Notes: a model not told the origin generated them from the letters alone. Counted from the first letter of the stretch, positions 51,569 to 61,551 are shown. The stretch is DNA of 64,000 nt from Clostridia bacterium (GCA_017631955.1 JAGBSJ010000011.1:55480-119479), one strand, 5' to 3'. Translations and numbers: made by a program.

Positions 51569-54316
51569 TTAAGTTGTTTCTCTTCTTTTTCTTAACCAAG
51601 GAACAAGTATAAATGTAGCTGATGCACATACACCAAGAATAATTTTTACAGCATTACTTGAATTGAAGAAAGTATTACCATCGCTATCAGGAATTGTTGT
51701 ATCTTGATTTGTGTTGCCTTCATTATCTTGTGAATCACCAGTAGCACCTTGATTTTCGTTTGGAGTATCGGTTGGCGCGTTTGGTGAGTCCGCTATATTA
51801 TTTTCATTGACAAAAGCATTAGAGTTCATTTTCATTTTGCAAATATCGTATACACACAATCTCATAGCGTTACCCATACCGATTGGGTCGGCATCGTAAG
51901 CTGCTTTGACTGCATCTATTGTCATTTGTGCTGAAACAACATAAAACATTGTAAGAATACCACTATTTCGTGCATAAACTGCAAGAACTGGGTCAAGATA
52001 TCCGTCTGCTGTAAGGTCAATACTTGCATCAGTTATAACGTAACCATCGAAGCCCCATTCGTTTCTTAAAAGGTCAGTTATAAGGGCCTTTGAGCCGCCA
52101 CACCACTGATTGCCTATTCTGTTGTATGCGCTCATTATACCCTTTGCTTTGCCTTCTTTTACAGAAATTTCGAATGGTTCAAGATAGATTTCTCTCAATG
52201 ACTGTTCATTTAACCAAGTATAAAGACCGTTTGATTGTCTGTTTGTTTCTTGGTCATTAGCAACAAAGTGTTTTACTGTAACTATGAGACCTTTTGACTG
52301 TGCGCCCCTTGTGATTGCTGCAGACATTTTGCCCGAAAGCAATGGGTCTTCTGAAAAATATTCGTTATTTCTACCACCTAAAGGGCTACGATGAATATTA
52401 CAACCAGGTGCATACCAAACATGAGTGCCAAGTTCAATACCTTCTTGACCTATTGCTTTACCAAATTCTTCTGCCAATTCGTCATTCCATGTGCAAGCAA
52501 TAACAGTTGCCACAGGGAAAGCGAGACCAGAGTCTGTATAAAGAAGTCCGCCCGGTCCTTTTATGCTTGATGGGCCGTCATTATCTGATGTAGCAGGAAT
52601 ACCAAGTCGGTCAATAGCTGTAGTTTCATATCCACAGTCAGTTATAAGTTGAATTTGCTCCTCAACTGTAAGTTGGTCAAGGAATTTATCCCACAATTCT
52701 TCATTATCAGCAACATCGCTAAGTGTCATTACGCCATCTTCATATACTACACCTGTTTTTGGCACTTCGCCCTCAGTTGTAGGTTCAGGTCTTATATCAC
52801 TATTAAGCACTGCTTCTGTTGCACTATAATCGGTTGGAGATTGAGGATATGTATTCAACACATCAGCGCGGGACATATATGTTAAATTACCTTCAGCAAA
52901 AGAGAAAAGATTCTGAATAGGGTTACCTGAATAACTATCTGTTTTGTATACAACAGTTTCTTCTACTTCATATGTAAAAGTCTTTTCAAATGTTCTTATA
53001 TCTCGTGCAACATGAATATTGTATTCACCCGCGTCGAGCACCCAAGCTTCTTCGCCCTTTGAGTCATAAGAAGCCATATCTTCTGTAGCATATGAAAGAG
53101 TCAGAGTTTCACTTTCGCCCGGCTCTAACAACTTTGTTTTATCGTAAGCAGCAAGTTCAATTGCACTTTTTTCAATTCCGCCCATATAATATGGTGCTGA
53201 GAAATAAATTTCTACAACATCTTTACCCGCAACATTACCTGTATTTGTAACTTCAACTTCTATTATAACATTATCTTTATCAGCATTGAAAGATTTAACA
53301 TCCCAAGTGAAATCGGTATATGAAAGTCCGTAACCGAAAGGATACATTACCTTTTCAAGTGCAAAAGTTTCAAAATATCTGTAACCTACATAAATGCCTT
53401 CACAGTAGTTAACGAAATAACTTGGTATTCCACTAACTCCTGTATATTGATAGTTGCCGAAATTCATATTTGACGGATGGTCTTCTAAATTATAGGCAAT
53501 TGTATCAGTGAGTTTACCTGATGGATTTATTTCACCGGAAAGCACCTTGCCCACACTATCAGTTGCAACTTCACCGGGAAGCCACATAATCATAGCAGCT
53601 TTTATGCTATCATAATCCTCTAACCATGACATATCCATTATGTTTGATATGTTGAACACAACAATTACATTTGAAAATGTAGCACAAACTTTATCAAGCA
53701 TATTTCTTTCTGCTGTTGTAAGTTTCAAATCTTCAATAGCAAGGTCTTTCATTTCAGTACCGACTCTACCAATAACTACAATAGCAGTATCAGAAAATTC
53801 CACCGCCGCATTCATAACATCAGCACTGATATTACTGATAGGCATTTCTGCCTGACCACCTGAAAAGAACTGTTCAAGCACAGTACCGGCATAATCAAGA
53901 AGACCGCCATCTGATTCTGCATCTGTGTATTCAGCATAAACGCTATAAAGGTCTGAATTATACTCAATGCCCGCATTAGTAAGTGCATCATAAAATCCCA
54001 CTGCTTTATCTGCACGCACAGCACCTGAACCCGCCGCACCTGCAAATGCAAGTGAACAGGAGTTTGCGCCGAAAACATTGACTTTCTTATCTTTTAATGG
54101 AAGAACATTGTCTTCATTTTCAAGAAGCACTATACCTTCTGCCTCTATTTGTTTTGCAATTTCAATTGAATGTTCTGTTGTTTCAGGTGCAATTTTAGTT
54201 TCTGTTGTGATAATCATACCACCACTTGCAAAACAACTTACAGAAGCCGATGCTACGATAACAATTGTAAGCATAACCGCCATTATCGATTTACAATACT
54301 GTTTTGTTTTTTTCAT
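51569..54316 (-). CDS. GH3 family beta-glycosidase, permuted and membrane-anchored
   Basis: 915 residues. Signal segment (about 10-34) at the N-terminus. The (alpha/beta)6 sandwich domain (about 40-300) and fibronectin-type domain (about 320-440) come before the TIM barrel (from about 540), the reverse of most GH3 enzymes but known in some rumen Firmicutes. The barrel has LGIPATSDNDGPSS, VKHFVANDQE and probable nucleophile Asp in DGYVITDAS. The Asn/Thr-rich linker ends in a hydrophobic anchor and RKRRE, so the enzyme is fixed to the membrane facing outwards. The start at 54316 fits GGAGG better than ATG 54325. Confidence 0.88.
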   Translation of the reverse strand: MKKTKQYCKSIMAVMLTIVIVASASVSCFASGGMIITTETKIAPETTEHSIEIAKQIEAEGIVLLENEDNVLPLKDKKVNVFGANSCSLAFAGAAGSGAVRADKAVGFYDALTNAGIEYNSDLYSVYAEYTDAESDGGLLDYAGTVLEQFFSGGQAEMPISNISADVMNAAVEFSDTAIVVIGRVGTEMKDLAIEDLKLTTAERNMLDKVCATFSNVIVVFNISNIMDMSWLEDYDSIKAAMIMWLPGEVATDSVGKVLSGEINPSGKLTDTIAYNLEDHPSNMNFGNYQYTGVSGIPSYFVNYCEGIYVGYRYFETFALEKVMYPFGYGLSYTDFTWDVKSFNADKDNVIIEVEVTNTGNVAGKDVVEIYFSAPYYMGGIEKSAIELAAYDKTKLLEPGESETLTLSYATEDMASYDSKGEEAWVLDAGEYNIHVARDIRTFEKTFTYEVEETVVYKTDSYSGNPIQNLFSFAEGNLTYMSRADVLNTYPQSPTDYSATEAVLNSDIRPEPTTEGEVPKTGVVYEDGVMTLSDVADNEELWDKFLDQLTVEEQIQLITDCGYETTAIDRLGIPATSDNDGPSSIKGPGGLLYTDSGLAFPVATVIACTWNDELAEEFGKAIGQEGIELGTHVWYAPGCNIHRSPLGGRNNEYFSEDPLLSGKMSAAITRGAQSKGLIVTVKHFVANDQETNRQSNGLYTWLNEQSLREIYLEPFEISVKEGKAKGIMSAYNRIGNQWCGGSKALITDLLRNEWGFDGYVITDASIDLTADGYLDPVLAVYARNSGILTMFYVVSAQMTIDAVKAAYDADPIGMGNAMRLCVYDICKMKMNSNAFVNENNIADSPNAPTDTPNENQGATGDSQDNEGNTNQDTTIPDSDGNTFFNSSNAVKIILGVCASATFILVPWLRKRRETT

Positions 54317-54358
54317 ATTGTTCATCCCTCCGCATTTGAAGATATAATCTTTGATAGT

Positions 54359-54387
54359 ATATTAGCACACTCTTTAAACATATTCAA
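54359..54387 (-). promoter_or_regulatory. promoter of the GH3 gene
   Basis: Minus-strand TTGAAT (54387-54382), 17 bp, TAATAT (54364-54359). Confidence 0.5.
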
Positions 54388-54544
54388 TAAAAATCACACA
54401 AAAATTAATAAAAAACTATGAAAAATTACCATTTGCAGTTTTGCTATGTAAAAAAGCCAAAACACCATTTCTCACTTAAAAGAAGGTATTTAGATTCGAT
54501 ATAACATATGAAATAATTATATACAACTTAACTTTCATATTTCA

Positions 54545-54573
54545 TTGACATATCACAAAATCGTCGGTATAAT
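54545..54573 (+). promoter_or_regulatory. consensus promoter of the DUF5054 operon
   Basis: TTGACA (54545-54550), 17 bp, TATAAT (54568-54573), a perfect match. ATGAAAT at 54508-54514 and its complement ATTTCAT at 54539-54545 abut the -35 box and could bind a regulator. The rest of the divergent gap shows nothing else. Confidence 0.85.
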
Positions 54574-54604
54574 TTTTTTATATTCATATAGGAGAAAATA
54601 CATT

Positions 54605-56611
54605 ATGAAAAAAGTTTTTGTTGTATCTAAAACCCATCTTGATTTGGGATTTACTGACTATGCTGAAAATATTAAACAAAAATATATTCATTCATTTATT
54701 CCCGATGCAATTGACCTTGCAAACAGTGTAAATACTGATGATAAAAAATATTTTATTTGGACAACTGGTTCTTGGATTATAAAAGAAGCTCTTAAAAATC
54801 CAGAGCAAAAAGAAAAACTCACAAAAGCCCTTAAAGATGGTAACATTGTTCCACATGCAATGCCATTCACAATTCATACGGAATTGTTAGATGTAGATTC
54901 GCTCCAATACGGTCTTTCTATTGTGAATGAACTGGACAAACTTCGCGGAAGAAAAACTGTTGCGGCAAAAATGACAGATGTTCCCGGTCACACAAAAGGT
55001 CTTGTTACTCTTTTGGCTCGTCACGGAATTAAACTTTTACACATCGGTGTAAATGGTGCATCCGCTTTAGTAGATGTTCCACCCTGCTTTTTATGGAAAA
55101 ACGGTGACGATGAAATTGTAGTTATTTATTCGGGCGATTACGGCGGAGCATTTAAAAGTGACCTTATTGATGAGGTGCTTTATTTCGACCATACATTAGA
55201 CAATCATGGTGCGCCGTCACCACAAAAGGTTCTTGATAAAATCAATAAAATTCAGGAAGAATATCCTGATTACGAAATTACCGCGGGCACAATGGATGAA
55301 TTTGCCGATATTATCTGGGAAGTTCGCGGAAAATTGCCTGTTTTTGAGGGAGAAATGGGCGATACATGGATTCACGGTAGTGCAACAGACCCATACAAAT
55401 CCGCATCACTTCGCACTCTTATCAACCTCAAAAACAAGTGGTTAAATGACGGTAGTTTAGACAAAAATTCAAAGGAATACGAAAATTTTGTTGACGCTTT
55501 ACTTTGTATCAGCGAACATACTTGCGGAATGGATACAAAAACATATTTTTCTGATTACGGTCATTATCTTAAAAAGGATTTTATTAAAGCAAGAAAGTTA
55601 GATAAAGTTAAATATCGTCGTATTCTTTCTGACTTGCCACAAAGCATTTTCCCGCTAACAGGACTTATTGACGGAAGACGCAAAAAAGGTTATTACAGCG
55701 TTCTTGAAAAGAGCTGGGCAGAGCAAAGAAATTACATAGATTTAGCCGTTGCATCATTAAATGATGAACACAGAAAAAATGCACAAGCAGAGCTCAGCAA
55801 ACTTATGCCGAGCAGTCCTAACGAGATTACAGCAAACGAGGTTAAACCAATTAAACTCGGCGAATGGACACTTGAAATCAACAACTATGGTGGCATTGGC
55901 TCACTTAAATTCGGTGACAAAAATATTATTATTCAGAACAATGAGCCGATTATCACGTACCGCTCATTCTGTAATAAAGATTATGAATATTGGCTCACCC
56001 ACTATTCAAGAAACCTGAACGAAACATACAAATGGGCAATTGGTGACTTTGCGAGACCTTGCCTTAAATGTGTTGAGGGTAAATACCCTTCGGGCAGATT
56101 TGCTTATACCGTTGATAAAATGTCGGCAACTGACTCGCAAATCACGGTTAATCTCAAATGTGACAAAAAACTTTGTGAAGACTTGGGTGCACCAAGACTT
56201 ATTCAGATTATTTATACTTTGGCAGATGGTGGCTTGAATATTGAAGTTTCTTGGTACGAAAAAGATGCTAACCGATTAACAGAAGCTATTTACTTAAACC
56301 TTTTTCCATCATCAGAACAGATTAAGCTCAAAAAACTCGGTTGTCTTGTTAATCCTGATGAAGTGGCATATAACGGAAGCAGAAATCTTCATGCAGTCCA
56401 GAGCGTTGAGTTTGACGGCTTTGAAATTATCAATCTTCATTCTCCCCTTGTTTCATTTGGAAAAGGTAAAATTCTTGAATTTGACAATAAATTTGAAGAT
56501 GTTATAAAAGACGGATTAAGTTTTGTTTTATATAATAATGTGTGGGGAACAAATTTTCCACTTTGGTATGAAGATAATGCAAAGTTTGTTTTCAAAATTA
56601 AGAAAATGTAA
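54605..56611 (+). CDS. DUF5054 family protein (glycoside hydrolase/deacetylase fold)
   Basis: 668 residues. The N-terminus VVSKTHLDLGFTDYAENIK and DVPGHTKGLV match DUF5054, a family related to GH38/GH57-type barrels. His-Asp pairs (THLDLG, FDHTLDNHG) suggest a metal site, and the C-terminal half is a beta-sandwich. No signal peptide. Probably a cytoplasmic alpha-glycosidase or related enzyme; substrate unknown. The start at 54605 follows AGGAGAA; an upstream in-frame ATG lies inside the promoter. First gene of an operon with a phosphoesterase and GH127. Confidence 0.8.
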   Translation: MKKVFVVSKTHLDLGFTDYAENIKQKYIHSFIPDAIDLANSVNTDDKKYFIWTTGSWIIKEALKNPEQKEKLTKALKDGNIVPHAMPFTIHTELLDVDSLQYGLSIVNELDKLRGRKTVAAKMTDVPGHTKGLVTLLARHGIKLLHIGVNGASALVDVPPCFLWKNGDDEIVVIYSGDYGGAFKSDLIDEVLYFDHTLDNHGAPSPQKVLDKINKIQEEYPDYEITAGTMDEFADIIWEVRGKLPVFEGEMGDTWIHGSATDPYKSASLRTLINLKNKWLNDGSLDKNSKEYENFVDALLCISEHTCGMDTKTYFSDYGHYLKKDFIKARKLDKVKYRRILSDLPQSIFPLTGLIDGRRKKGYYSVLEKSWAEQRNYIDLAVASLNDEHRKNAQAELSKLMPSSPNEITANEVKPIKLGEWTLEINNYGGIGSLKFGDKNIIIQNNEPIITYRSFCNKDYEYWLTHYSRNLNETYKWAIGDFARPCLKCVEGKYPSGRFAYTVDKMSATDSQITVNLKCDKKLCEDLGAPRLIQIIYTLADGGLNIEVSWYEKDANRLTEAIYLNLFPSSEQIKLKKLGCLVNPDEVAYNGSRNLHAVQSVEFDGFEIINLHSPLVSFGKGKILEFDNKFEDVIKDGLSFVLYNNVWGTNFPLWYEDNAKFVFKIKKM

Positions 56612-56677
56612 TTATACAAACCAAATCTTTAATATTTATGGTATTCTAATAGCGAAATTTGAAGGGAGTGGAACATT

Positions 56678-57937
56678 TTGAAAAAGGCAAAGTGTAAAAA
56701 CAAAAAAAAGATTTTAATTACAATTATTTCTGTAGTTATAGTTATTGCGATTGCAATCACAGGTGCTAATCTTTTATCTGTTAGAAATCTTATAGAAAAA
56801 GGTAATTCTTATAGCAAAGTTGAGTTTGAAAATCAACTTGTTCCTCAAAAGGACGATAACGGAAATTGGTATTTCACAACTGACGGAGATTTTAAGGTAA
56901 TGCACCTTACTGATATTCATATCGGTGGTGGCTTTATGTCAAAAACTGTTGACGAAAAAGCACTTAATGCTGTTGCAACAATGATAACAAAAGAAAAGCC
57001 CGACCTTGTTATTGCAACGGGTGACATTGCTTTCCCCGTGCCTTATACTGCGGGTACATTCAACAATTATAGTGGTGCAAAGGCATTTGCAAATCTTATG
57101 GAACGCCTTGGCATTTATTGGGATGTTACTTTTGGTAATCACGATGCAGAATGTTACTCATATTTTGACAGAAAAGCAGTTGCAGAATTTTATGAAAATG
57201 AAGAATACAAATACTGCTTGTTCCAATCAGGTCCTGAAGATATTGATGGTTATGGAAATCACGTTATTGAAGTGAAAAATACAGATGGAATTATTACTCA
57301 AGCAATGGTTTTAATTGATTCTCAGGCATATATTAAAGATAATCTTATTGAGAGTATTAAAGGTACTTATGACAATATTCATCCTAATCAGGTACAGTGG
57401 TATGAAAAAGAAATCAAGAGAATGAATGCAGAAAACGAAAAAATCGACAAAGAGTCAGTGCCTGTTAAATCGCTTGCATTTTTCCATATTCCACTTGTTG
57501 AAATGATGGATGCTTGGACAGAATTTGAGAAAAATGGCTTTAAAGATACAGATAATTTTAAATATTATGATGGTATAATCGGCGAAGGTGGCAGAAGAGT
57601 TTACTGTGGATTAGGCGAAGATGACCTTTTTGAAAAAATGCTTGAATTAGAGTCAACAAAAGCAATGTTTAACGGTCACGACCATATCAATAGCACTACT
57701 TTTGAATACAAAGGTATTCAGTTCAGTTATGGTTACAGTATTGACTATTTCGCATATTCGGGTATTGATAAAGTTGGCTCACAAAGAGGTTGCACTATGA
57801 TTACTTGCAAGCCAGATTCAACATTTACTATTGATAAATACAATTACTATTCTGACCGATATGACCTTGAAGGATTTACACGCGAAGAAGTTACAATGCA
57901 GTTTGAAGATGTTACATATCAGACACCATTAGAGTAA
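56678..57937 (+). CDS. membrane-anchored metallophosphoesterase
   Basis: 419 residues. Basic start and a hydrophobic anchor (about 11-30), then a calcineurin-type domain with motifs MHLTDIHIG, ATGDIAFP, TFGNHDAE and FNGHDHIN, all metal ligands present. It works outside the cytoplasm on an unknown phosphate ester. Translation probably starts at a TTG (56678) preceded by GAAGGGAGTG; no ATG fits. Between DUF5054 and GH127 genes. Confidence 0.83.
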   Translation: MKKAKCKNKKKILITIISVVIVIAIAITGANLLSVRNLIEKGNSYSKVEFENQLVPQKDDNGNWYFTTDGDFKVMHLTDIHIGGGFMSKTVDEKALNAVATMITKEKPDLVIATGDIAFPVPYTAGTFNNYSGAKAFANLMERLGIYWDVTFGNHDAECYSYFDRKAVAEFYENEEYKYCLFQSGPEDIDGYGNHVIEVKNTDGIITQAMVLIDSQAYIKDNLIESIKGTYDNIHPNQVQWYEKEIKRMNAENEKIDKESVPVKSLAFFHIPLVEMMDAWTEFEKNGFKDTDNFKYYDGIIGEGGRRVYCGLGEDDLFEKMLELESTKAMFNGHDHINSTTFEYKGIQFSYGYSIDYFAYSGIDKVGSQRGCTMITCKPDSTFTIDKYNYYSDRYDLEGFTREEVTMQFEDVTYQTPLE

Positions 57938-57956
57938 ATTAAAGGATTTAGATGTT

Positions 57957-59780
57957 ATGAATAAATGGAATTTTTATACATCAAAAGAGTTAAAACCTGA
58001 AGGTTGGCTTAAACGCCAACTTGAGATTCAAGCAGAGGGTTTAAGTGGCAATCTTCACAAAATATGGCCTGATATTCGCGATAGTGCGTGGATTGGCGGT
58101 AATTGTGAGGGTTGGGAAAGAGTCCCTTATTGGCTTGATGGCTTTATTCCCCTTGCATATCTTCTCAAGAATGAAGAAATGATTTCGGTTGCGAAGAAAT
58201 ACATAAATGCAATTCTTGAAAAGCAACAGAGCGACGGTTGGATTTGCCCTTGTAAAAAAGAGGAAATACCAAAATATGATACTTGGGCAGTACAACTTAT
58301 CTGTAAAACTCTTAAAGTTTATTATGATTGTTCAGGCGACGAAAGAATCCCCGAAGTTATTTATAAAGTACTTAAAAACTACTATAAACTTCTTAAAAGT
58401 GGCGAAATCAAGTTGTTTGGTTGGGGTAAATATAGGTGGTTTGAATCTTTCATCTCAATCAATTTTTTATATGAAAAATATAAGGAAGATTGGCTTTGTG
58501 ACCTTGCAAAAATCATAAAAGAACAAGGTTTCGATTACAATACAACAACAGAAAACTGGAAGAAACCAAGTCACGTCTGGCGAATGAATACCCACATAGT
58601 AAATATGACTATGATGCTAAAAAGTGAGGCAGTTTCACACGAATTATTAGGTGAAGCATACACCGACAATGCCGAAAAGCTCCGTGAAATTCTCGACAGA
58701 TACAACGGTACTGTGTTTGAGGGCTTTACAGGTGACGAGGTGCTTTCAGGTATTGACCCTACAAAAGGTACTGAACTTTGTGCAGTAGTTGAGCAGATGT
58801 ATTCTTATGAAGAAATTTTTGCTCATACAGGTGACAACAAATGGGCAGAACGCCTCGAAGTACTTGCATTTAACGCTTTACCTGCTACTATAAGTGAAGA
58901 TATGTGGACTCATCAGTATGTTCAGCAGGTAAATCAGATTGCTTGTCAGAAAACTATGATTATAGCACCGTGGAGTACAAACGGACCTTATGCACACACA
59001 TTTGGACTTGAACCAAACTATGGTTGTTGTACTGCAAATTTCAATCAAGGTTGGCCTAAGTTTGCCCTTTCACCATTTATGCATAACGAAAATAAAATAA
59101 TAAATGCGGTTATGTTACCATCTGTTTTGAATGACAATGGTGTTACAATCAAACTCGAAACAAATTACCCATTTGAAAATAAAATGCGCTATATAATAGA
59201 TGCAGAAAAAGATTTCGATTTTGTAATCCGAATACCATCATTTGCAAAAAATCTTAAAGTGAATGGTGAAGATACAGAAACTAAAGACCTTGAATTCGCA
59301 ATAAAACAAGGTAATACTGAAATCCAGTTGGAATTTGAAACAATTCCATATCTCAAATCAAGACCAAATGACCTTTATGCTTTGCAGGCGGGTTCATTAC
59401 TTTTCTCTGTACCCATTGAATATGAAAAACAAATGAGAGAATACACTAAAAAAGGTGTTGAGCGTAAATTCCCATATTGTGACTACCAATTCATACCAAA
59501 AACACCTTGGAATTACGGCTATTCAGACGCGGATTTTGAACTGATTTTCAATGGAATAAGTGATATTCCATTCTCACAGAAAAATCCACCTGTAACCATA
59601 AAAGCAAATATGCAACAAATTAATTGGGGACTTAAATTCCCATACAGAAGTGTTGCAAGAAAAATTCCAAAATCAAGAGAGCCAATTTCTGACATTCAAA
59701 AAATCAAACTCTGCCCATACGGATGTGCACGACTTCGAATGACAGAAATGCCGGTGCTTGACAAATCATCACTGAAATAA
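57957..59780 (+). CDS. GH127-type beta-L-arabinofuranosidase (DUF1680)
   Basis: 607 residues, no signal peptide. An alpha/alpha barrel followed by beta-sandwiches. The zinc-thiolate catalytic set is visible: Glu and Cys in GTELCAVVEQ (about residues 277-286) and the adjacent Cys pair in NYGCCTANF (about 360), the first of which is the nucleophile in characterised GH127 enzymes. Acts on terminal L-arabinofuranose of imported plant oligosaccharides such as extensin or pectic glycans. Close relatives (GH146) cannot be excluded. Terminator follows. Confidence 0.88.
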   Translation: MNKWNFYTSKELKPEGWLKRQLEIQAEGLSGNLHKIWPDIRDSAWIGGNCEGWERVPYWLDGFIPLAYLLKNEEMISVAKKYINAILEKQQSDGWICPCKKEEIPKYDTWAVQLICKTLKVYYDCSGDERIPEVIYKVLKNYYKLLKSGEIKLFGWGKYRWFESFISINFLYEKYKEDWLCDLAKIIKEQGFDYNTTTENWKKPSHVWRMNTHIVNMTMMLKSEAVSHELLGEAYTDNAEKLREILDRYNGTVFEGFTGDEVLSGIDPTKGTELCAVVEQMYSYEEIFAHTGDNKWAERLEVLAFNALPATISEDMWTHQYVQQVNQIACQKTMIIAPWSTNGPYAHTFGLEPNYGCCTANFNQGWPKFALSPFMHNENKIINAVMLPSVLNDNGVTIKLETNYPFENKMRYIIDAEKDFDFVIRIPSFAKNLKVNGEDTETKDLEFAIKQGNTEIQLEFETIPYLKSRPNDLYALQAGSLLFSVPIEYEKQMREYTKKGVERKFPYCDYQFIPKTPWNYGYSDADFELIFNGISDIPFSQKNPPVTIKANMQQINWGLKFPYRSVARKIPKSREPISDIQKIKLCPYGCARLRMTEMPVLDKSSLK

Positions 59781-59782
59781 CT

Positions 59783-59814
59783 AATGCCCCTGATTAAAAT
59801 CAGGGGCATTTTAT
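59783..59814. terminator. terminator after GH127 gene
   Basis: AATGCCCCTGAT/ATCAGGGGCATT with a four-base loop and TTTATT. Symmetric, so it could also stop the minus-strand SDR remnant. Confidence 0.88.
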
Positions 59815-59842
59815 TGTCTAGTTATTCCTGTTTTAAAAAGTT

Positions 59843-59968
59843 CTATCTACGGTTTGTTTTGTTTGATAAATCACCGTAAAGGGGTGTTGCAAGACCAAAT
59901 CCGCCAGACACAGTTAAGATTTGCCCTGTGGTATATGCTGATTCATCACTTGCGAAATATACTGCCGC
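59843..59968 (-). pseudogene. C-terminal remnant of an SDR oxidoreductase
   Basis: The minus strand reads 41 residues ending at TAG (59845-59843): AAVYFASDESAYTTGQIL, then TVSGGFGLATPLYGDLSNK. This is the end of a classical short-chain dehydrogenase (FabG-like), the part after the Tyr-Lys site. In-frame TAA lies immediately upstream (59971-59969) and no SDR sequence continues. The rest of the gene is gone. The breakpoint coincides with the start of homology to thioredoxin reductase on the other strand; see findings. Confidence 0.8.
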
Positions 59969-61526
59969 TCTTTATCTTGCTCGTGCAAAATACAGAGTAT
60001 TAGTGCTTGAAAAAGAAAAGTTCGGCGGTCAGATTACCATTACAAATGAAGTCGTAAATTATCCGGGCATAGGAAAAACAAGCGGTAAAGCACTTACAGA
60101 TACTATGCGACATCAGGCGGAAACCTTTGGAGCAGAATGTCTGTTTACTGAAGCTAAAGGGTTAGATATTAGCGATGATGTGAAAACTGTTCACACCAAC
60201 CGTGGGGATTTTTACTGTTTGGGTATTCTAATTGCCACGGGTGCACACCCCAGAATGGTTGGTTTTAAGGGAGAACAGGAGTACAAAGGACGAGGTGTTG
60301 CTTACTGCGCCACATGTGACGGTGAATTTTTTACTGACAAAGAGATTTTCGTTATAGGTGGAGGTTTTGCTGCTGCTGAGGAAAACGTATTTTTAACCAA
60401 GTTTGCAAAACACGTGACAATTTTTATTCGCAAAGACGATTTTAGTTGTGCAGCTTCTGTTGCTAACAAAGCGAAAAATCATGAAAAAATAACTGTTGTT
60501 CCAAACACTGTTGTAGAAGAAGTATCAGGTAAAAATGGGCTTAATTATATTCGATATAAAAACACAAAAACCGGTGAGATTTCCGAATATCGTGCAGAAA
60601 GCGGAGATTTTTTTGGCGCATTTGTTTTTGCCGGCTATTCTCCCGATACGGAATTGGTTAAAGATATAATTGAACTCAATGAACACGGATATATTATTAC
60701 CAACTCAGAACAAAAAACAAATATTGACGGAATTTATGCTGCCGGAGATGTGTGCATAAAACAACTTCGTCAGGTTGTAACAGCTACCAGTGACGGTGCA
60801 TTAGCTGCTACTGAACTTGAAAAATATGTTGCAACCATACAACAAAAAACAGGACTTTATGCTAAACAGCCGACGGTAAAAGCCATTGAAGAATCACCTG
60901 TTACAGAAGAAACTGTTGCACATGATTCTAATGAAACTTTTACCTCTGATATGAAACAACAGTTATCAGGTGTATTCAGTAAAATGGAACGCAATTTGTT
61001 GCTTAAACTTTTTCTTGATAACCGCCCTGTTTCTAATGAGTTAGAAGAATTTATAACAAGTCTTGCGTCACTTACAGACAAAATCACAGTAAAAATTGTC
61101 GATAAAAACGATACAACAAATCAAGCACCTTGTGTCAGAGTCTTTCTTGATGATGGTAATGACACGGGACTTGCTTTTCACGGAGTTCCTTCAGGTCACG
61201 AATTCACCTCTTTTGTCCTTGGACTATACAATGCAGCAGGACCAGGACAACAGATTGACGAACAGACTCACCAAGAAATTAAAGGTATCAAAAGTTCTAT
61301 AGATATGAAAATATTGGTATCTTTATCTTGTACTATGTGTCCTGATTTGGTCATTGCTTGTCAGCATATCGCAACATTAAATTCAAACATCCGTGCTGAA
61401 GTCTATGACCTTCAGCATTTCGAAGAACTAAAGAAAAAATATAATGTAATGAGTGTACCGTGTTTAGTTATCAATGACGATGAGGTATCATTCGGCAAGA
61501 AAAATATAAATCAGGTTTTAGAATAA
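59928..61526 (+). CDS. thioredoxin reductase with C-terminal AhpF-type thioredoxin pair; N-terminus replaced
   Basis: 532 residues as read. From about residue 11 it is a thioredoxin reductase: YTAALYLARA, CATCDGEFF (redox pair), and a NADPH loop VIGGGFAAAEENVFL. The C-terminal 200 residues match the two thioredoxin folds of AhpF's N-terminus, with redox CTMCPDL, so the order is permuted. The normal start with the FAD-binding GGGPAG is missing: residues 1-10 come from SDR sequence read backwards. The product would not bind FAD normally; probably a broken gene or an assembly join. A start at 59928 has no good Shine-Dalgarno. Confidence 0.75.
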   Translation: MVYADSSLAKYTAALYLARAKYRVLVLEKEKFGGQITITNEVVNYPGIGKTSGKALTDTMRHQAETFGAECLFTEAKGLDISDDVKTVHTNRGDFYCLGILIATGAHPRMVGFKGEQEYKGRGVAYCATCDGEFFTDKEIFVIGGGFAAAEENVFLTKFAKHVTIFIRKDDFSCAASVANKAKNHEKITVVPNTVVEEVSGKNGLNYIRYKNTKTGEISEYRAESGDFFGAFVFAGYSPDTELVKDIIELNEHGYIITNSEQKTNIDGIYAAGDVCIKQLRQVVTATSDGALAATELEKYVATIQQKTGLYAKQPTVKAIEESPVTEETVAHDSNETFTSDMKQQLSGVFSKMERNLLLKLFLDNRPVSNELEEFITSLASLTDKITVKIVDKNDTTNQAPCVRVFLDDGNDTGLAFHGVPSGHEFTSFVLGLYNAAGPGQQIDEQTHQEIKGIKSSIDMKILVSLSCTMCPDLVIACQHIATLNSNIRAEVYDLQHFEELKKKYNVMSVPCLVINDDEVSFGKKNINQVLE

Positions 61527-61551
61527 ATAAAAAAAGATTGATTATAAGCAA

